DNA of 61,143 nucleotides from Myxococcota bacterium (GCA_039030075.1 JBCCEW010000031.1:1-61143); one strand, 5' to 3'. Numbered from the stretch's first letter, positions 34,280 through 46,115 are shown. Notes: generated from the sequence alone by a model not told the origin. Program-made: numbers and translations.

Positions 34280-35380
34280 GTGTCCGACCGCGAACCGGCC
34301 GCTGACCGCGTAGCGCGCGATCCCGCGCACCTTCGAACCCAGCGTTCCAACCCCGACCGGTTGGATTGGTTGGCGCTGCAGCTCGCGGGGGCGCTACGCG
34401 CCGCACCGACGACCGAGGCCCTGCGCGACGCTGGCTCGCCGCGCCTCGCCCTGGCGCGGCTTCCCGCGCGCGCGCGCCCCACGGCGAAGGCCGTCCGCGC
34501 TGCGGCCCAGCGCATCGCCGATCGCGGCGTGACGTTCCTCGGCTGGGGCACCGAGGGCTACCCGCGTCGGCTCGCCCCCCTCGTCGATGCACCTCCTGTG
34601 CTCGGCGTCCGGGGGCATCCGGAGGTGCTGTCACGTGACGCCGTGGCCATCGTGGGAAGCCGCGCCGCCACCGCCTATGGCCTGGGTGTCGCGCGGCGCC
34701 TGGCCGCCGCGCTGGCGGAAGCCGGCCTGGTGGTCGTCTCGGGGCTCGCCTACGGCGTCGATGCGGCCGCCCATCGCGGCTGCTTGTCCGCGGGAGGCAC
34801 GACCGTCGCCGTGCAGGCGTGCGGTCTCGACGCGGTCTATCCCGCGCGACACCGAGCGCTGGCCGACGAGATCGCGGCTACGGGGGCGGTCGTCTCCGAG
34901 TTCGCACCGGGCCAGCGCCCGCGCCGCGCGTTCTTCCCCCTGCGGAACCGCCTGATCAGCGGGCTCGCCCGGGCGGTCGTGGTCGTCGAGGCCCGCGAAC
35001 GCAGTGGTTCGCTGACCACGGCCCGTCACGCGGCGGAGCAGGGGGTCGAGGTCTTCGCGGTGCCCGGGCCGATCGACGGCGCCTCGCACCGGGGCTCGAA
35101 CGGCTTGCTGCGCGAAGGCGCGGCGCCGCTGCTCGAGCCCGCTGACCTGCTGGACGCGCTGGCCTGGCCGCGGGTGGAGGTTCCGGAGGCGGCCCCGTCC
35201 CCTCCGGCGGGTCCCGCCGACCGGGTGCTGCGCCGCCTCGCCCACGAAGGCGCGGATACCGAGACGCTGGCGGCGATCCTGGCGCTCCCGCTCGAATCGC
35301 TCGCGGCCACCCTGCTCGAACTCGAGCTGGCCGGTCGGATCGAGCGCGAGCGGGACGGCCGCTGGCGGCTCCGGGCCTGA
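34280..35380 (+). CDS. dprA: DNA-processing protein DprA
   Basis: This 366-residue protein binds incoming single-stranded DNA and loads RecA in natural transformation; it is also called Smf. The DprA Rossmann region shows VAIVGSRAATAYGLGVARRL, VVSGLAYGVDAAAHRG, LDAVYPARHRALADEI and FPLRNRLISGLARAVVVVEA. A C-terminal winged helix reads LRRLAHEGADTETLAAILAL. The N-terminal 80 residues hold a degenerate SAM-like segment. The GTG start has GGGAG 6 nt upstream. It heads the run dprA-trmFO-xerC-hslVU; topA, often found next, is absent. Presence of dprA alone does not prove competence. Confidence 0.92.
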   Translation: MSDREPAADRVARDPAHLRTQRSNPDRLDWLALQLAGALRAAPTTEALRDAGSPRLALARLPARARPTAKAVRAAAQRIADRGVTFLGWGTEGYPRRLAPLVDAPPVLGVRGHPEVLSRDAVAIVGSRAATAYGLGVARRLAAALAEAGLVVVSGLAYGVDAAAHRGCLSAGGTTVAVQACGLDAVYPARHRALADEIAATGAVVSEFAPGQRPRRAFFPLRNRLISGLARAVVVVEARERSGSLTTARHAAEQGVEVFAVPGPIDGASHRGSNGLLREGAAPLLEPADLLDALAWPRVEVPEAAPSPPAGPADRVLRRLAHEGADTETLAAILALPLESLAATLLELELAGRIERERDGRWRLRA

Positions 35381-35438
35381 GCTATCCTCGTCCGTCTCCA
35401 CGTTTCGCCTCTCCCCCTGGATTCTTTCGGAGCCGCGC

Positions 35439-36761
35439 TTGCAGGTCCTCGTGATCGGGGCGGGTCTCGCGGGTTGTGAAGCCGCCTGGCAGGCGGCCCG
35501 CCGCGGGCTCGATGTCACTCTCGTCGAGATGAAGCCCCTCGAACGCTCGCCAGCGCACCACTCGGACAGCTTCGCCGAGTTGGTGTGCAGCAATTCCCTG
35601 CGCTCGAATCGCACCACCCACGCGGTGGGCCTGTTGAAGGAAGAGATGCGGCGGCTGGGCTCGCTGGTGCTCGCCGCGGCGGACGAGGCGGCGGTGCCGG
35701 CGGGGCAGGCGCTGGCGGTGGATCGCGAGCTGTTCTCGGCCCGCATCACCGAGACCCTGCGCGCGCATCCGCGGGTCCGCATCGAGCACGCGCGCATCGA
35801 CACGATCCCCGAGGACCGCCCCGTGATCCTCGCGACGGGGCCCCTCACCGCGGGCGGTCTCGCCGACGAACTCCAGCGCGTGGTCGGAGAGGAGTCGCTG
35901 TATTTCTACGACGCGCTCTCGCCGATCGTGTACGCCGACTCGATCGACATGGAGATCGCCTTCCGGGCGTCGCGGTGGGAGGACGGGGAGGGCGACTATC
36001 TGAACCTCCCGCTCTCCCGCGAACAGTACGAGACGTTCCACGCTTCCCTGCTCGAAGCCGACACGGTTCCGCTGCACTCCTTCGAGCGCGCGCTCTACTT
36101 CGAGGGATGCCTCCCCATCGAGGAGATGGCGCGGCGCGGGGTCGACACCCTTGCCTACGGTCCGATGAAGCCCGTCGGATTGCGCGACCCGCGCACCGGC
36201 GAGCGCCCCCACGCGGTCGTCCAGCTCCGCCAGGAAGACAAGCGCGGGGTGCTCTACAGCCTGGTCGGATTCCAGACGAAGCTGCGTATCGGCGAACAGC
36301 GACGCCTGCTCCGCACACTGCCCGGCGCGGCCGAGGCGGTGTTCGCGCGCTTCGGCTCGGTGCATCGCAACACCTACCTGAACGCGCCCCGACACCTGGG
36401 GCCGAGTCTCGAGCTGAACGCGAAGCCCGGGGTCTATGTGGCGGGTCAGATGTCGGGGGTCGAGGGCTACGTGGAGTCCGCGGCGTTGGGCGGGTTGGCC
36501 GGGATCCACGTCGCGCATGCGGTTTGCGGGCGCCCGCTGCTGCGACCGGATCCCACCACCGCGCACGGTGCACTGCTCGCCTTCCTCGGTGGCGCCGACG
36601 CGAAGCGCTTCCAGCCGATGAACGTGAACTTCGGCCTCTTCCCGCCCCTCCCGGGCAATCGGAAGCTCAAGCGCCGCGATCGCTACCCGCTGCTCGCGGA
36701 GCGCGCCCTCGGCGAGATCGACCGCTATGCCGACGCCGTGGCGCCCGAGGGTTTCGCATGA
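35439..36761 (+). CDS. trmFO: Folate-dependent tRNA(uracil-54-C5)-methyltransferase TrmFO
   Basis: This 440-residue FAD enzyme methylates U54 of tRNA with methylenetetrahydrofolate. The N-terminal FAD motif is VLVIGAGLAGCEAAWQAARR, and VTLVEMKPLERSPAHHSDSF and ELVCSNSLRSNRTTHAVGLL are hallmark TrmFO segments. Later come YFEGCLPIEEMARRGVDTLA, LRQEDKRGVLYSLVGFQTKL and YVAGQMSGVEGYVESAALGG. The start is TTG (MQVLVIGAG), the earliest start compatible with the dinucleotide-binding fold. The stop codon overlaps the xerC start (ATGA). TrmFO is typical of Gram-positives, alpha- and deltaproteobacterial lineages, and is absent from most gammaproteobacteria. Confidence 0.95.
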   Translation: MQVLVIGAGLAGCEAAWQAARRGLDVTLVEMKPLERSPAHHSDSFAELVCSNSLRSNRTTHAVGLLKEEMRRLGSLVLAAADEAAVPAGQALAVDRELFSARITETLRAHPRVRIEHARIDTIPEDRPVILATGPLTAGGLADELQRVVGEESLYFYDALSPIVYADSIDMEIAFRASRWEDGEGDYLNLPLSREQYETFHASLLEADTVPLHSFERALYFEGCLPIEEMARRGVDTLAYGPMKPVGLRDPRTGERPHAVVQLRQEDKRGVLYSLVGFQTKLRIGEQRRLLRTLPGAAEAVFARFGSVHRNTYLNAPRHLGPSLELNAKPGVYVAGQMSGVEGYVESAALGGLAGIHVAHAVCGRPLLRPDPTTAHGALLAFLGGADAKRFQPMNVNFGLFPPLPGNRKLKRRDRYPLLAERALGEIDRYADAVAPEGFA

Positions 36762-37726
36762 GCGCGGTGCGCAACGCCCAGGCCGAGCGCGACGCCTTCG
36801 AGCAGTTCCTGGCGGCGGAGCGAAACCTCTCCGCGCACACCCAGCGCGGCTACCTCGCGGACCTGCGTCAGTTCGGAGCGTTCCTCGACGGGTCGGTACC
36901 GGGCCGCGAGGCCACCGCCGAGCACGTCCGCGACTACCTCGCGTCCCTCCACGGCAAGCGCCACCCCGCCACGCTCGGGCGCAAGCTCGCTGCGCTGCGC
37001 TGCTTCTTCCGATTCGCGGTGCGTTCCGGCTGGCGCGCGGGGGATCCGACCGAGGGGATCCCGACGCCGCGGACGCCGAAGCGCCTGCCGCGACCGCTCG
37101 CCGTCGACGACTGCGTCGCGCTCGCCGAGTGCGAGCCTGCGTCCGTCAAGGGCGAGGCGGGTGCCGACCCGAGCGAACGCGACCTGCGCGATCGCGCGCT
37201 CGTCGAGGTGCTCTATGGCGCCGGCCTGCGCGTGTCCGAGTTGGCGGGGCTCGACCTCGCCGACGTCGACGCACGCCGCGGTGACGTGCGTGTGCGCGGA
37301 AAGGGCGGGAAGGAGCGGGTCGTCCCGTTGCCGCGCGCCGCTCGCGAGGCGCTCGAGACGTACCTCGGGATGCGCGCAGCGGGTCGGGGATCGGACACGC
37401 CGCTCTTCACGACGCTGCGCGCGCCGAAGGAAGCGCGGCGCCTCGGCGTCCGCGACGTGCGCCGCGTGCTGCTGCGTCTCGCGCGCGCGGCCGGGCTCAA
37501 CGATCGCGTGCATCCGCATCGCCTGCGCCACAGCTACGCGACCCACCTGCTCGACATGGGCGCGGACCTGCGCGAGATCCAGGAGCTCCTGGGTCACGCG
37601 AGCCTCTCGACCACCGAGAAGTACACGGCGGTCTCGATGGAGCGTCTGGCCGAGGTCTACGACCGCGCGCACCCGCGGGCGCGCCAGCGCAGCAAGGCGC
37701 CGCGCCCGAAAGAGGAGTCTTCATGA
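36758..37726 (+). CDS. xerC: Tyrosine recombinase XerC
   Basis: This 322-residue site-specific recombinase would resolve chromosome dimers with XerD at dif. The N-terminal SAM-like domain is [20 protein letters not shown]. The catalytic residues are visible: Arg in [13 protein letters not shown], Lys in [14 protein letters not shown], His-Arg in [14 protein letters not shown], His in [14 protein letters not shown] and the nucleophile Tyr in EKYTAV. The gene sits in the trmFO-xerC-hslV order typical of housekeeping XerC. It is not an integrase of a mobile element, since no att-like repeats or cargo are seen. The ATG overlaps the trmFO stop. Confidence 0.93.
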   Translation: MSAVRNAQAERDAFEQFLAAERNLSAHTQRGYLADLRQFGAFLDGSVPGREATAEHVRDYLASLHGKRHPATLGRKLAALRCFFRFAVRSGWRAGDPTEGIPTPRTPKRLPRPLAVDDCVALAECEPASVKGEAGADPSERDLRDRALVEVLYGAGLRVSELAGLDLADVDARRGDVRVRGKGGKERVVPLPRAAREALETYLGMRAAGRGSDTPLFTTLRAPKEARRLGVRDVRRVLLRLARAAGLNDRVHPHRLRHSYATHLLDMGADLREIQELLGHASLSTTEKYTAVSMERLAEVYDRAHPRARQRSKAPRPKEESS

Positions 37727-38265
37727 AGCGCGAAACCGTCCGCTCGACCACGGTCGTGGCCGTCCTGCGCGACGGCAAGGTAGCGATGGCCTCCGACGGT
37801 CAGGTGACGGTCGGCGAGACCGTGATGAAGCAGGGTGCGCAGAAGGTGCGCGCGTCGTCGAACGGAGAAGCGCTGATCGGCTTCGCGGGTGGCGCCGCCG
37901 ATGCGTTGGCGTTGATGGAGCGCCTCGAGTCGAGGCTCGAGGCCCATCCGGGCAACCTGCGCCGCGCGGCCGTCGAGCTTGCCAAGGAGTGGCGCACCGA
38001 CCGGGTGCTGCGGCGGCTCGAGGCGATGCTCCTCGTCGGCAATACCGATTGCGTACTGGTCGTGTCGGGCAACGGAGACGTGATCGAGCCCGACGACGGC
38101 GTGGCGGCGATCGGGTCCGGCGGGAGCTACGCCCTGGCCGCGGCCCGTGCGCTCTTCCGCCACACTGAGCTCCCCCCTGCCGAGGTCGCGCGGCGCTCCC
38201 TCGAGATCGCCGGCGAGATCTGCATCTACACCAACGATCACGTGACCCTGGTGAACCTGCCATGA
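37723..38265 (+). CDS. hslV: ATP-dependent protease proteolytic subunit HslV
   Basis: This 180-residue threonine peptidase pairs with HslU in a two-component protease. Family segments are [60 protein letters not shown] and [17 protein letters not shown]. The two adjacent threonines of the active N-terminus ([11 protein letters not shown]) lie at residues 9-10. The protein therefore carries an eight-residue leader (MKRETVRS) before them, longer than the one to four residues usual for HslV. Processing would be needed to expose the catalytic threonine. The start overlaps the xerC stop, and no closer start codon exists. Confidence 0.95.
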   Translation: MKRETVRSTTVVAVLRDGKVAMASDGQVTVGETVMKQGAQKVRASSNGEALIGFAGGAADALALMERLESRLEAHPGNLRRAAVELAKEWRTDRVLRRLEAMLLVGNTDCVLVVSGNGDVIEPDDGVAAIGSGGSYALAAARALFRHTELPPAEVARRSLEIAGEICIYTNDHVTLVNLP

Positions 38266-39653
38266 CCGATACCCCCAGCTTTACGCCGCGCGAAGTCGTC
38301 TCGGAACTCGACCGCTACATCGTGGGCCAGCCCGAGGCGAAGCGAGCGGTGGCCATCGCACTCCGCAACCGCTGGCGACGACGCCAGGTGCCCGAGGAGC
38401 TGCGCGACGAGATCGCGCCGAAGAACATCATCATGATCGGACCTACCGGCGTCGGGAAGACCGAAGTCGCGCGTCGGTTGGCGAAGCTCGCACAGGCGCC
38501 GTTCCTCAAGGTCGAGGCGTCGAAGTTCACCGAGGTGGGCTACGTCGGTCGCGACGTCGAGTCGATCGTGCGCGATCTCACCGAGCTCGGGGTCGCCCTG
38601 GTCCTCGAAGAAGAGAAGCGCGCCGTCCGCGCGAAGGCCGAGGAGCAGGCCGAGGAGCGCCTGCTCGATGCGCTCCTGCCGCCTCCGATCGTGTCGCCCC
38701 ACGGACCAGCGCCCGACCCGCAACAGGCGATTCCGCTCCCCGCACCCGACGCCGGCTCCGACACCAGTGCGACCCGCGAGAAGCTGCGACGCATGTTGCG
38801 CGAGGGAGCCCTCGACGACCGCGAGGTGGAGGTCGAGGTCGAGGATGGGGGTGGCGCGAACCCGAGCGTCTCGCTGTTCACGCCCCAGGGCGTCGAAGAG
38901 ATGGGCATGCAGTTCAAGGATCTGCTCGGCGGCCTGCTCCCCCAGAAGACCCGGCGTCGCAAGATGCGCGTGGCCGAAGCCCGCGAGGTGTTGTCCGCCG
39001 AGGAGGCGACGCGCCTGGTCGACATGGACACCGTGCGCGAGCAGGCGATCGCGCGGGTCGAACAGAGCGGCATCGTGTTCATCGACGAGATCGACAAGGT
39101 TGCCGCCGGGGCGGCCGGCAAGGGCGGGCCCGACGTCTCCCGAGAGGGCGTTCAGCGCGACCTCCTTCCGATCGTCGAGGGGTCGACCGTCCAGACGAAG
39201 CACGGTCCGGTGGCCACCGACCACGTGTTGTTCATCGCAGCTGGCGCCTTTCATGTGGCGAAGCCCTCGGATCTGATCCCCGAGCTGCAGGGGCGGTTCC
39301 CGATTCGCGTGGAGCTGACGTCCTTGGGGCAAGAGGATTTCGTGAAGATCCTGACCGAGCCGCGCAACTCGCTCGTGCGCCAGTACTCGGAGCTACTCGC
39401 CACCGAGGACGTCCACCTCGAGTGGAAGGAGGACGGGATCGCCGCGATCGCCGCCTTCGCATCGCGCGTGAACGAGCGCTCGGACGACATCGGCGCCCGA
39501 CGCCTGCACACGGTGATGGAGAAGCTGCTCGAGGAGCTCTCCTTCGAGGCCCCCGACCTCGGCGGTTCGCAGCAGGTCGTCGACGAGGCCTTCGTGCGCG
39601 AGCGCCTCGAGAGCCTGGTCGAGGACGAGGACCTCGCGCGTTTCATCCTCTGA
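38262..39653 (+). CDS. hslU: ATP-dependent protease ATPase subunit HslU
   Basis: This 463-residue AAA+ unfoldase feeds HslV. It opens with [20 protein letters not shown]. Walker A is [20 protein letters not shown], and the pore-type motif appears in [20 protein letters not shown]. The inserted I domain spans about residues 115-235. Walker B is [19 protein letters not shown], followed by [18 protein letters not shown]. The C-terminus ends in DEDLARFIL, close to the conserved ending that docks into HslV. It overlaps hslV by ATGA. The length is normal. Confidence 0.96.
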   Translation: MTDTPSFTPREVVSELDRYIVGQPEAKRAVAIALRNRWRRRQVPEELRDEIAPKNIIMIGPTGVGKTEVARRLAKLAQAPFLKVEASKFTEVGYVGRDVESIVRDLTELGVALVLEEEKRAVRAKAEEQAEERLLDALLPPPIVSPHGPAPDPQQAIPLPAPDAGSDTSATREKLRRMLREGALDDREVEVEVEDGGGANPSVSLFTPQGVEEMGMQFKDLLGGLLPQKTRRRKMRVAEAREVLSAEEATRLVDMDTVREQAIARVEQSGIVFIDEIDKVAAGAAGKGGPDVSREGVQRDLLPIVEGSTVQTKHGPVATDHVLFIAAGAFHVAKPSDLIPELQGRFPIRVELTSLGQEDFVKILTEPRNSLVRQYSELLATEDVHLEWKEDGIAAIAAFASRVNERSDDIGARRLHTVMEKLLEELSFEAPDLGGSQQVVDEAFVRERLESLVEDEDLARFIL

Positions 39654-39670
39654 GGGCCCCGGCGGCCCTC
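39652..39670 (+). terminator. Candidate terminator hairpin after hslU
   Basis: GAGGGCC and GGCCCTC form a 7-bp stem around CCGGC, starting within the hslU stop codon. No T-run follows, so it could pause or stabilise the transcript instead of ending it. It separates hslU from the REC-GAF-GAF gene. Confidence 0.4.
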
Positions 39671-39726
39671 GCGCGCCGGTACGGGTTGCGCGACCTTTCC
39701 CCGGAACCGGGTGTCAGGGGGGATCC

Positions 39727-41187
39727 ATGAAGCCGGCACAGCGCGTCCTGGTCCTGGACGAAGACCGCGCCACGCGCGAGAGCATCCGAGATGCCCTCGC
39801 CGAGGCGGGCATCGGCAGCGAGCTCGCGACCACGGCGAGTGAGGCCCAGAAAGCCATCGAGGATCCCCGCGTCGCTTGCGTGGTGCTCGACGTGCGCGCC
39901 GGGGCCCAGGATGCGCTCGGGTTGCTGGCCTGGCTCCAGGAGCAGCAGCCGAGCCTGCGGATCATCGCTCTGGCCGGCCATGTCGATCAGGACCTCGTGC
40001 TCGAGGCGCTGCGGCGCGGCGCGTGTGACTACCTGGCGAAGCCGATCCATCCCGAAGAGCTGCGACTCGCCATCGAGCGCGCCTTCGAGGGGCAAGCCCT
40101 GTCGGCGGGTTGGGACTCGCTGCGTCATCGCCTCGCGCGGTTGGCCGAGCACGTAGAGGGTCTCGAGCGCAGCGCGCGAGAAGAAGACGAGGACGCGCTC
40201 CTGCGTCGGTTGGTGCTCGCGGCGGGCGACGTGCTCGATGCGCAACGCGTCTCGGTGCTGCGCCTGGTGCCCGAGGGACGGCTGCGGGTCGTCGCCAGCG
40301 AGGGATTGCCGGCGCCCGAGCACGATCTGGACGAAGCCCTGGTCGACGAGAGCGTCGCCGGGTTGGCGCTCCGGGAGGGCTACGCCCTCGCCATCGAGAA
40401 CATCGAGTCCGATGCGCGCTGCGTCGGACGCGGCCAGCGTCCTCACTACGGCAGCGCGTCGGTCGCGCTCGCGCCCCTGCTCGGCGACTCCGGTGCGCTC
40501 GGCGTGCTGTGTGCCACCGACCGCGCCGACGGTGGCGTCTTCGGCGAGGAGGACGTGTGTCTCCTGCGGCTGCTGGCGCAGGCGGCGCAGGGCGCCTGGG
40601 CGCGCTTCCACGCGGCACCCTCCGAGGCGGTGCCCAGTGGCGAAGATCCCCACCTCGAGCTCGTGCGCGAGATCTGCGACGGCATCACCCGTGAGCTCGA
40701 CCCCGAGCGCGTGCTGCAGGCCGCCCTGCGGCCCGTCGCCCGGATCGCCTCGGCCCGCGTCGCCTCGCTCTATCTCGTCGACGCTCGCGGTCGGCTCGCG
40801 CGCCAGGCCCAGTGCGAGGTGAGCGACGGAGACCATCCCGAGCTTCCGATCGACACGGGTCTGACCGCGAGCTGCCTGCACTCGGGCAGCCTGGTGGCCA
40901 CGGACCACCCCGATCGCGACTCGCGTTTCGACGCGCGGACGGACGCGCCCGAGAGCGGAGTTGCCGGTCCGCTGCTGATCGTGCCGCTGCGGGTCCGCGA
41001 GCGCGTGCTCGGCATCGCACGCATCCACGCCGCGCCCGAGGCCGGCGCTTCGTCGCGGCTCGGTGAACTCGTCGCCGGACCGCTCTCCGCGGCGGTCCGC
41101 AACGTCCTCTTGTACCGTTCCCTGCTCGATTCCGTAGAAGACGTCGCCCGCGCCCGGCGCGAGGCGGAGGAGCGCCGCACCCCATGA
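39727..41187 (+). CDS. Response regulator with two GAF-type domains and no output domain
   Basis: This 486-residue protein starts with a receiver domain: DE pair in [13 protein letters not shown], phospho-acceptor Asp55 in [14 protein letters not shown] and Lys in [11 protein letters not shown]. Two GAF-like sensor domains follow, at about residues 155-290 ([20 protein letters not shown]) and 310-470 ([20 protein letters not shown]-like region near GPLLIVPL). No kinase, GGDEF, EAL or DNA-binding domain is visible. GGGGGGA lies before the ATG. The stop overlaps the argB start (ATGA), which couples this signalling protein to arginine synthesis. What it senses is unknown. Confidence 0.8.
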   Translation: MKPAQRVLVLDEDRATRESIRDALAEAGIGSELATTASEAQKAIEDPRVACVVLDVRAGAQDALGLLAWLQEQQPSLRIIALAGHVDQDLVLEALRRGACDYLAKPIHPEELRLAIERAFEGQALSAGWDSLRHRLARLAEHVEGLERSAREEDEDALLRRLVLAAGDVLDAQRVSVLRLVPEGRLRVVASEGLPAPEHDLDEALVDESVAGLALREGYALAIENIESDARCVGRGQRPHYGSASVALAPLLGDSGALGVLCATDRADGGVFGEEDVCLLRLLAQAAQGAWARFHAAPSEAVPSGEDPHLELVREICDGITRELDPERVLQAALRPVARIASARVASLYLVDARGRLARQAQCEVSDGDHPELPIDTGLTASCLHSGSLVATDHPDRDSRFDARTDAPESGVAGPLLIVPLRVRERVLGIARIHAAPEAGASSRLGELVAGPLSAAVRNVLLYRSLLDSVEDVARARREAEERRTP

Positions 41188-42035
41188 AGGACCTGATCGA
41201 CAAGGCCGAGATCCTCGTCGAGGCGCTGCCCTACATCCGACGCTTCGCCGACTCGACGATCGTGCTGAAGTACGGCGGCAGCGCGATGAGCGACCCCGCC
41301 CTACGCGCCTCGTTCGCTCGCGACGTGGTGTTGCTGAAGTACATCGGCCTGCGTCCGGTGATCGTGCACGGCGGTGGACCCCAGATCGGGCAGACCCTCG
41401 AGCGACTCGGCAAGGAGTCGACCTTCGTGAACGGCCTGCGGGTGACCGACGACGAGACGATGGACGTCGTCGAGATGGTGCTCGGCGGCAAGGTCAACCG
41501 GGAGATCGTGGCGCTGATCCAGCAGGCGGGCGGTCAGGCGATCGGCCTGACCGGCAGCGACGGTGACATGATTCGCGTGACGCGCCGCACGACCGAAGAC
41601 CGCGACCTCGGCCGGGTGGGCCGCGTGCGCGGAGTCGACCCGGAGCCGATCACGGCGGTTTCCGACGCGGGCTACGTCCCGGTGATCGCCCCGATCGGGG
41701 TGGACGACGACGGCGTGACCCACAACGTCAACGGAGACGAAGCGGCGGGGGCCGTCGCCCAGGCCCTGCATGCGGCGAAGCTGATCTTGTTGACCGACGT
41801 CGAAGGTGTCCTCGACGGGAGCGGTCAGCTGATTGCGCAGCTCAGCGTGGCGGACGCGCGCAAGCACATCGACGAGGGGACGATCCGCGACGGCATGATC
41901 CCGAAGGTCGAGTGCTGCGTGGCGTCGCTCGAATCGGGAGTGAACCGAGCCCACATCGTCGACGGTCGGGTCCTCCACGCGGTGTTGTTGGAGATCTTCA
42001 CCGACGGCGGCGTCGGGACCCTGCTCGGACGCTGA
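41184..42035 (+). CDS. argB: Acetylglutamate kinase
   Basis: This 283-residue enzyme phosphorylates N-acetylglutamate in the second step of arginine synthesis. The N-terminal [20 protein letters not shown] and [20 protein letters not shown] are the amino-acid-kinase signatures. Further on are [30 protein letters not shown]-like [20 protein letters not shown] and [12 protein letters not shown]. The length is that of bacterial ArgB. An N-terminal helix ([16 protein letters not shown]) of the type that forms the hexameric, arginine-inhibited enzyme is present, so feedback inhibition is likely. Confidence 0.95.
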   Translation: MKDLIDKAEILVEALPYIRRFADSTIVLKYGGSAMSDPALRASFARDVVLLKYIGLRPVIVHGGGPQIGQTLERLGKESTFVNGLRVTDDETMDVVEMVLGGKVNREIVALIQQAGGQAIGLTGSDGDMIRVTRRTTEDRDLGRVGRVRGVDPEPITAVSDAGYVPVIAPIGVDDDGVTHNVNGDEAAGAVAQALHAAKLILLTDVEGVLDGSGQLIAQLSVADARKHIDEGTIRDGMIPKVECCVASLESGVNRAHIVDGRVLHAVLLEIFTDGGVGTLLGR

Positions 42036-42036
42036 C

Positions 42037-42954
42037 ATGCCGAAGGACTTCCTCAGCCTTGCCGACTGGAGCGCTCCTGCGCTGCGCGAGATCCTCGCGC
42101 GTGCCGCCGAGCTGAAGCGAATGCACCACGCGGGCGAGCGACCGCAAACTCTGCAGGGTCGGTCGCTGGCGATGTTCTTCGAGAAGCAATCGCTGCGCAC
42201 CCACGTGACCTTCGAGGCGGGGATGACCCAGCTCGGTGGCCACGCGATCTGGCTGCGGCCGGAACAGGTCGGCATCGGCACGCGCGAGACGGCCGCGGAT
42301 GTGGCGGGGAACCTCTCGCGCTGGGTCGACGTCCTGGTCGCCCGTACCTACTCGCATCACCTGGTCGAAGAGCTCGCTGCCGAGGCGCGCATCCCGGTGA
42401 TCAACGGCCTCACGGATCTCCTGCACCCCTGTCAGGTGATGGCCGACCTCCAGACCGTGGCCGAGCGCGCCAACCTGGACGACGCGGTGATCGTGTACAT
42501 CGGCGACGGGAACAACATGGCCCACAGCCTGATGCACGGGGCCGCGGTGCTGGGCCTGGAGCTGCGCCTGGCGACGCCCGAGTCGCACCGTCCGGCGCGC
42601 CGGATCCGGAAGCGCACCGAGGAGCTCGCAGCCCAGAGCGGCGCGAAGCTCAGCTGGACCGAGGACCCGCGCGAGGCCGTGACCGGGGCCGACTTCGTCT
42701 ACACCGACGTCTGGACCAGCATGGGCCAGGAAGACGAGCACGAGGCGCGTCTGCGGATCTTCGAGCCGTACCAGGTCAACGCCGAGTTGCTCCGCCTGGC
42801 TCCCGACGCCTGGGTGATGCACTGCCTGCCCGCCCACCGCGGCGAGGAGATCACCGATGAGGTCCTGGACGGCGAGCGCAGCATCGTCTTCGACCAGGCC
42901 GAGAACCGCCTCCACGCCCAGAAGGCGATCCTCGAGCGGGTGCTGGGCGCATAG
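42037..42954 (+). CDS. argF: Ornithine carbamoyltransferase
   Basis: This 305-residue enzyme makes citrulline from ornithine and carbamoyl phosphate. The carbamoyl-phosphate loop reads FFEKQSLRTHVTFEAGMTQL; the usual STRTR is SLRTH here. HPCQVMADLQTV, DVWTSMGQEDE (ornithine SMG loop) and MHCLPAHRGEEITDEVLDG are typical and favour ornithine over N-acetylornithine. It begins 1 bp after argB, so argD, commonly found between them in related gene orders, is missing here. The length is normal. Confidence 0.93.
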   Translation: MPKDFLSLADWSAPALREILARAAELKRMHHAGERPQTLQGRSLAMFFEKQSLRTHVTFEAGMTQLGGHAIWLRPEQVGIGTRETAADVAGNLSRWVDVLVARTYSHHLVEELAAEARIPVINGLTDLLHPCQVMADLQTVAERANLDDAVIVYIGDGNNMAHSLMHGAAVLGLELRLATPESHRPARRIRKRTEELAAQSGAKLSWTEDPREAVTGADFVYTDVWTSMGQEDEHEARLRIFEPYQVNAELLRLAPDAWVMHCLPAHRGEEITDEVLDGERSIVFDQAENRLHAQKAILERVLGA

Positions 42955-43046
42955 TCCGAACGCCTGACCTTCGGCTCGAACCACTGCCCCCCGGGGTCCG
43001 CCGTCCTACGCTGCTGTGTGTAGATCGCTCTCCGCGGTTTCCCGGC

Positions 43047-43070
43047 CTGCCTCGAGGGTCCTAGAGGCAG
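43047..43070. other. Perfect 7-bp stem-loop upstream of the J-domain gene
   Basis: CTGCCTC and GAGGCAG pair around GAGGGTCCTA in the 229-bp gap between argF and the J-domain gene. It could end the argF transcript or act as a binding site. No T-run follows. Confidence 0.35.
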
Positions 43071-43183
43071 CGGCCCGGAAGCGAAGCCCGCGAGCGGCCA
43101 GATGTGCCTCAGCTTTTCGCCGTAGCCAGCCGAAGAGCCTCCCACGTGGAGTCGAGGCGCGTGGTCTCGACCCGGGGGAGTGC

Positions 43184-44503
43184 ATGCATTCCAGTGGCAG
43201 CGGAAACGACGCGGACGCGCGACGGCCGCGGCTTGCGCCCGGGTGGGAAGCACACGCGACGTCCTTGAGTCCATCGGAGGGGTTCTTGCTCTCGCGGATC
43301 GACGGACATACCAGCTGGGGCGTCCTGCGCCAGATTGGTGGGCTCATGCCCGAAGAGGTGGATCTCGCGCTCGAGAGCTGGTTGCAGACCGGTCTCGTGG
43401 TGCTGGACGATCCCGCGACGGGTGCCGCCGAGGCAGAGACCGGGAGCTCGGCTGCGGAAGCCGACGCTGCGCAGAGCGCCCCGACCGAAGCTCCGGCCGC
43501 CCCCGCCGGCCCGCCGCAGATCGACGACTCGGCGATCGACGCGTCGCTGGATCTCGACGTGGATCTGCAGAAGCGGATCCTCACCATGGACGCGACGCTC
43601 GGCCAGGCGACCTACCACGAGATCCTCGGGATCGAGCGCGGCGCCGACAACAAGCAGATCAAGCGCGCCTACTTCAAGCTCTCGAAGGTGTATCACCCCG
43701 ACCGCTACTTCCGGCGGAACATCGGGGAGCATGCGACGCGCCTCGATCGGATCTTCAAGCACGTCATGGAGGCGTACGAACTCCTGTCCGACCCGGCGAC
43801 GCGGACGGAGATCGAGCGCAGCATGGCGCAGGCCCCGACGTCCAGCGAGACGTCGGCGGCTCCCGCAGCCGACGCGAAGCCCGCGGAGAAGAAGCAGCGG
43901 CCGGCGGGCTACAAGAAGCCGACCCGCATGGAGAACCTCCAGCGGCTCCGCAACGCCTTCAAGATGCCCGAGAAGATGCAGGAGGAGCGGCGCTTCAAGT
44001 CGCGTCAGTTCTTCGAGGCGGCGCGCTCCGCCGCCGAGGGCAAGCGCTGGCTGGAGGCCGCTGCGAGCGCTCGACTCGCGATCGCCTTCGACCCGTGGAA
44101 CCGCGAGTTGAAGCAGGAGTTCGCGAGCATCCAGATGGAAGTGAACGCCGTCCGCGCGGTCGACTTGATTCGGTCGGTCGAGGACGGCTCCGAGACCGAG
44201 GGCATCGCCGACCTGCTCGAGGAAGCGGTGAGCTATCGGCCGGCGGACCCGGACATCAACGGGCGCGCGGCGCAGCAGGCCCTCCGGTACGGGATGCTGA
44301 AGCCGGCGCTCGAATACGCGAAGTCGGCCTGTGAGCTGGAGCCCGAGAGCGGGCCCTACCACCTGGCGCAGTGCCGAGCCCTGCGGCGCCTGGGGAAGCT
44401 CGAGGCCGCGAAGCGGGTATTGACGGTCGCCGGCAAGTTGTTGCCGGGCGACCCGGAGATCGCCGAGGAGCGGAAGCTCGTTCGGCTGGGACGGAAGCGC
44501 TGA
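43184..44503 (+). CDS. J-domain (DnaJ-like) protein with N-terminal regulatory and C-terminal TPR-like regions
   Basis: This 439-residue co-chaperone has a small helical N-terminal module of the type [20 protein letters not shown] (residues about 28-75), then an acidic, alanine-rich linker. The J domain (about 143-212) has the Hsp70-stimulating HPD at 171-173 in KVYHPDRYF. The C-terminal half is helical and TPR-like ([20 protein letters not shown]). There is no Gly/Phe-rich region or zinc finger, so it is not a classical DnaJ. The start at ATG 43184 has GGGGGAG just upstream. It lies 13 bp before the short Hsp70 gene and is presumably its partner. Confidence 0.82.
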   Translation: MHSSGSGNDADARRPRLAPGWEAHATSLSPSEGFLLSRIDGHTSWGVLRQIGGLMPEEVDLALESWLQTGLVVLDDPATGAAEAETGSSAAEADAAQSAPTEAPAAPAGPPQIDDSAIDASLDLDVDLQKRILTMDATLGQATYHEILGIERGADNKQIKRAYFKLSKVYHPDRYFRRNIGEHATRLDRIFKHVMEAYELLSDPATRTEIERSMAQAPTSSETSAAPAADAKPAEKKQRPAGYKKPTRMENLQRLRNAFKMPEKMQEERRFKSRQFFEAARSAAEGKRWLEAAASARLAIAFDPWNRELKQEFASIQMEVNAVRAVDLIRSVEDGSETEGIADLLEEAVSYRPADPDINGRAAQQALRYGMLKPALEYAKSACELEPESGPYHLAQCRALRRLGKLEAAKRVLTVAGKLLPGDPEIAEERKLVRLGRKR

Positions 44504-44516
44504 TCGGAGGCGAGAG

Positions 44517-46088
<1,572 letters not shown>

Positions 46089-46115
46089 TCCGCTGGCTCG
46101 GAAGGGAGAATCGCC

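Noticed and set aside
36758-37726. Tyrosine recombinase as a sign of a mobile element
   Set aside because: It is in the housekeeping trmFO-xerC-hslVU order, with no attachment repeats, tRNA gene or cargo genes nearby.
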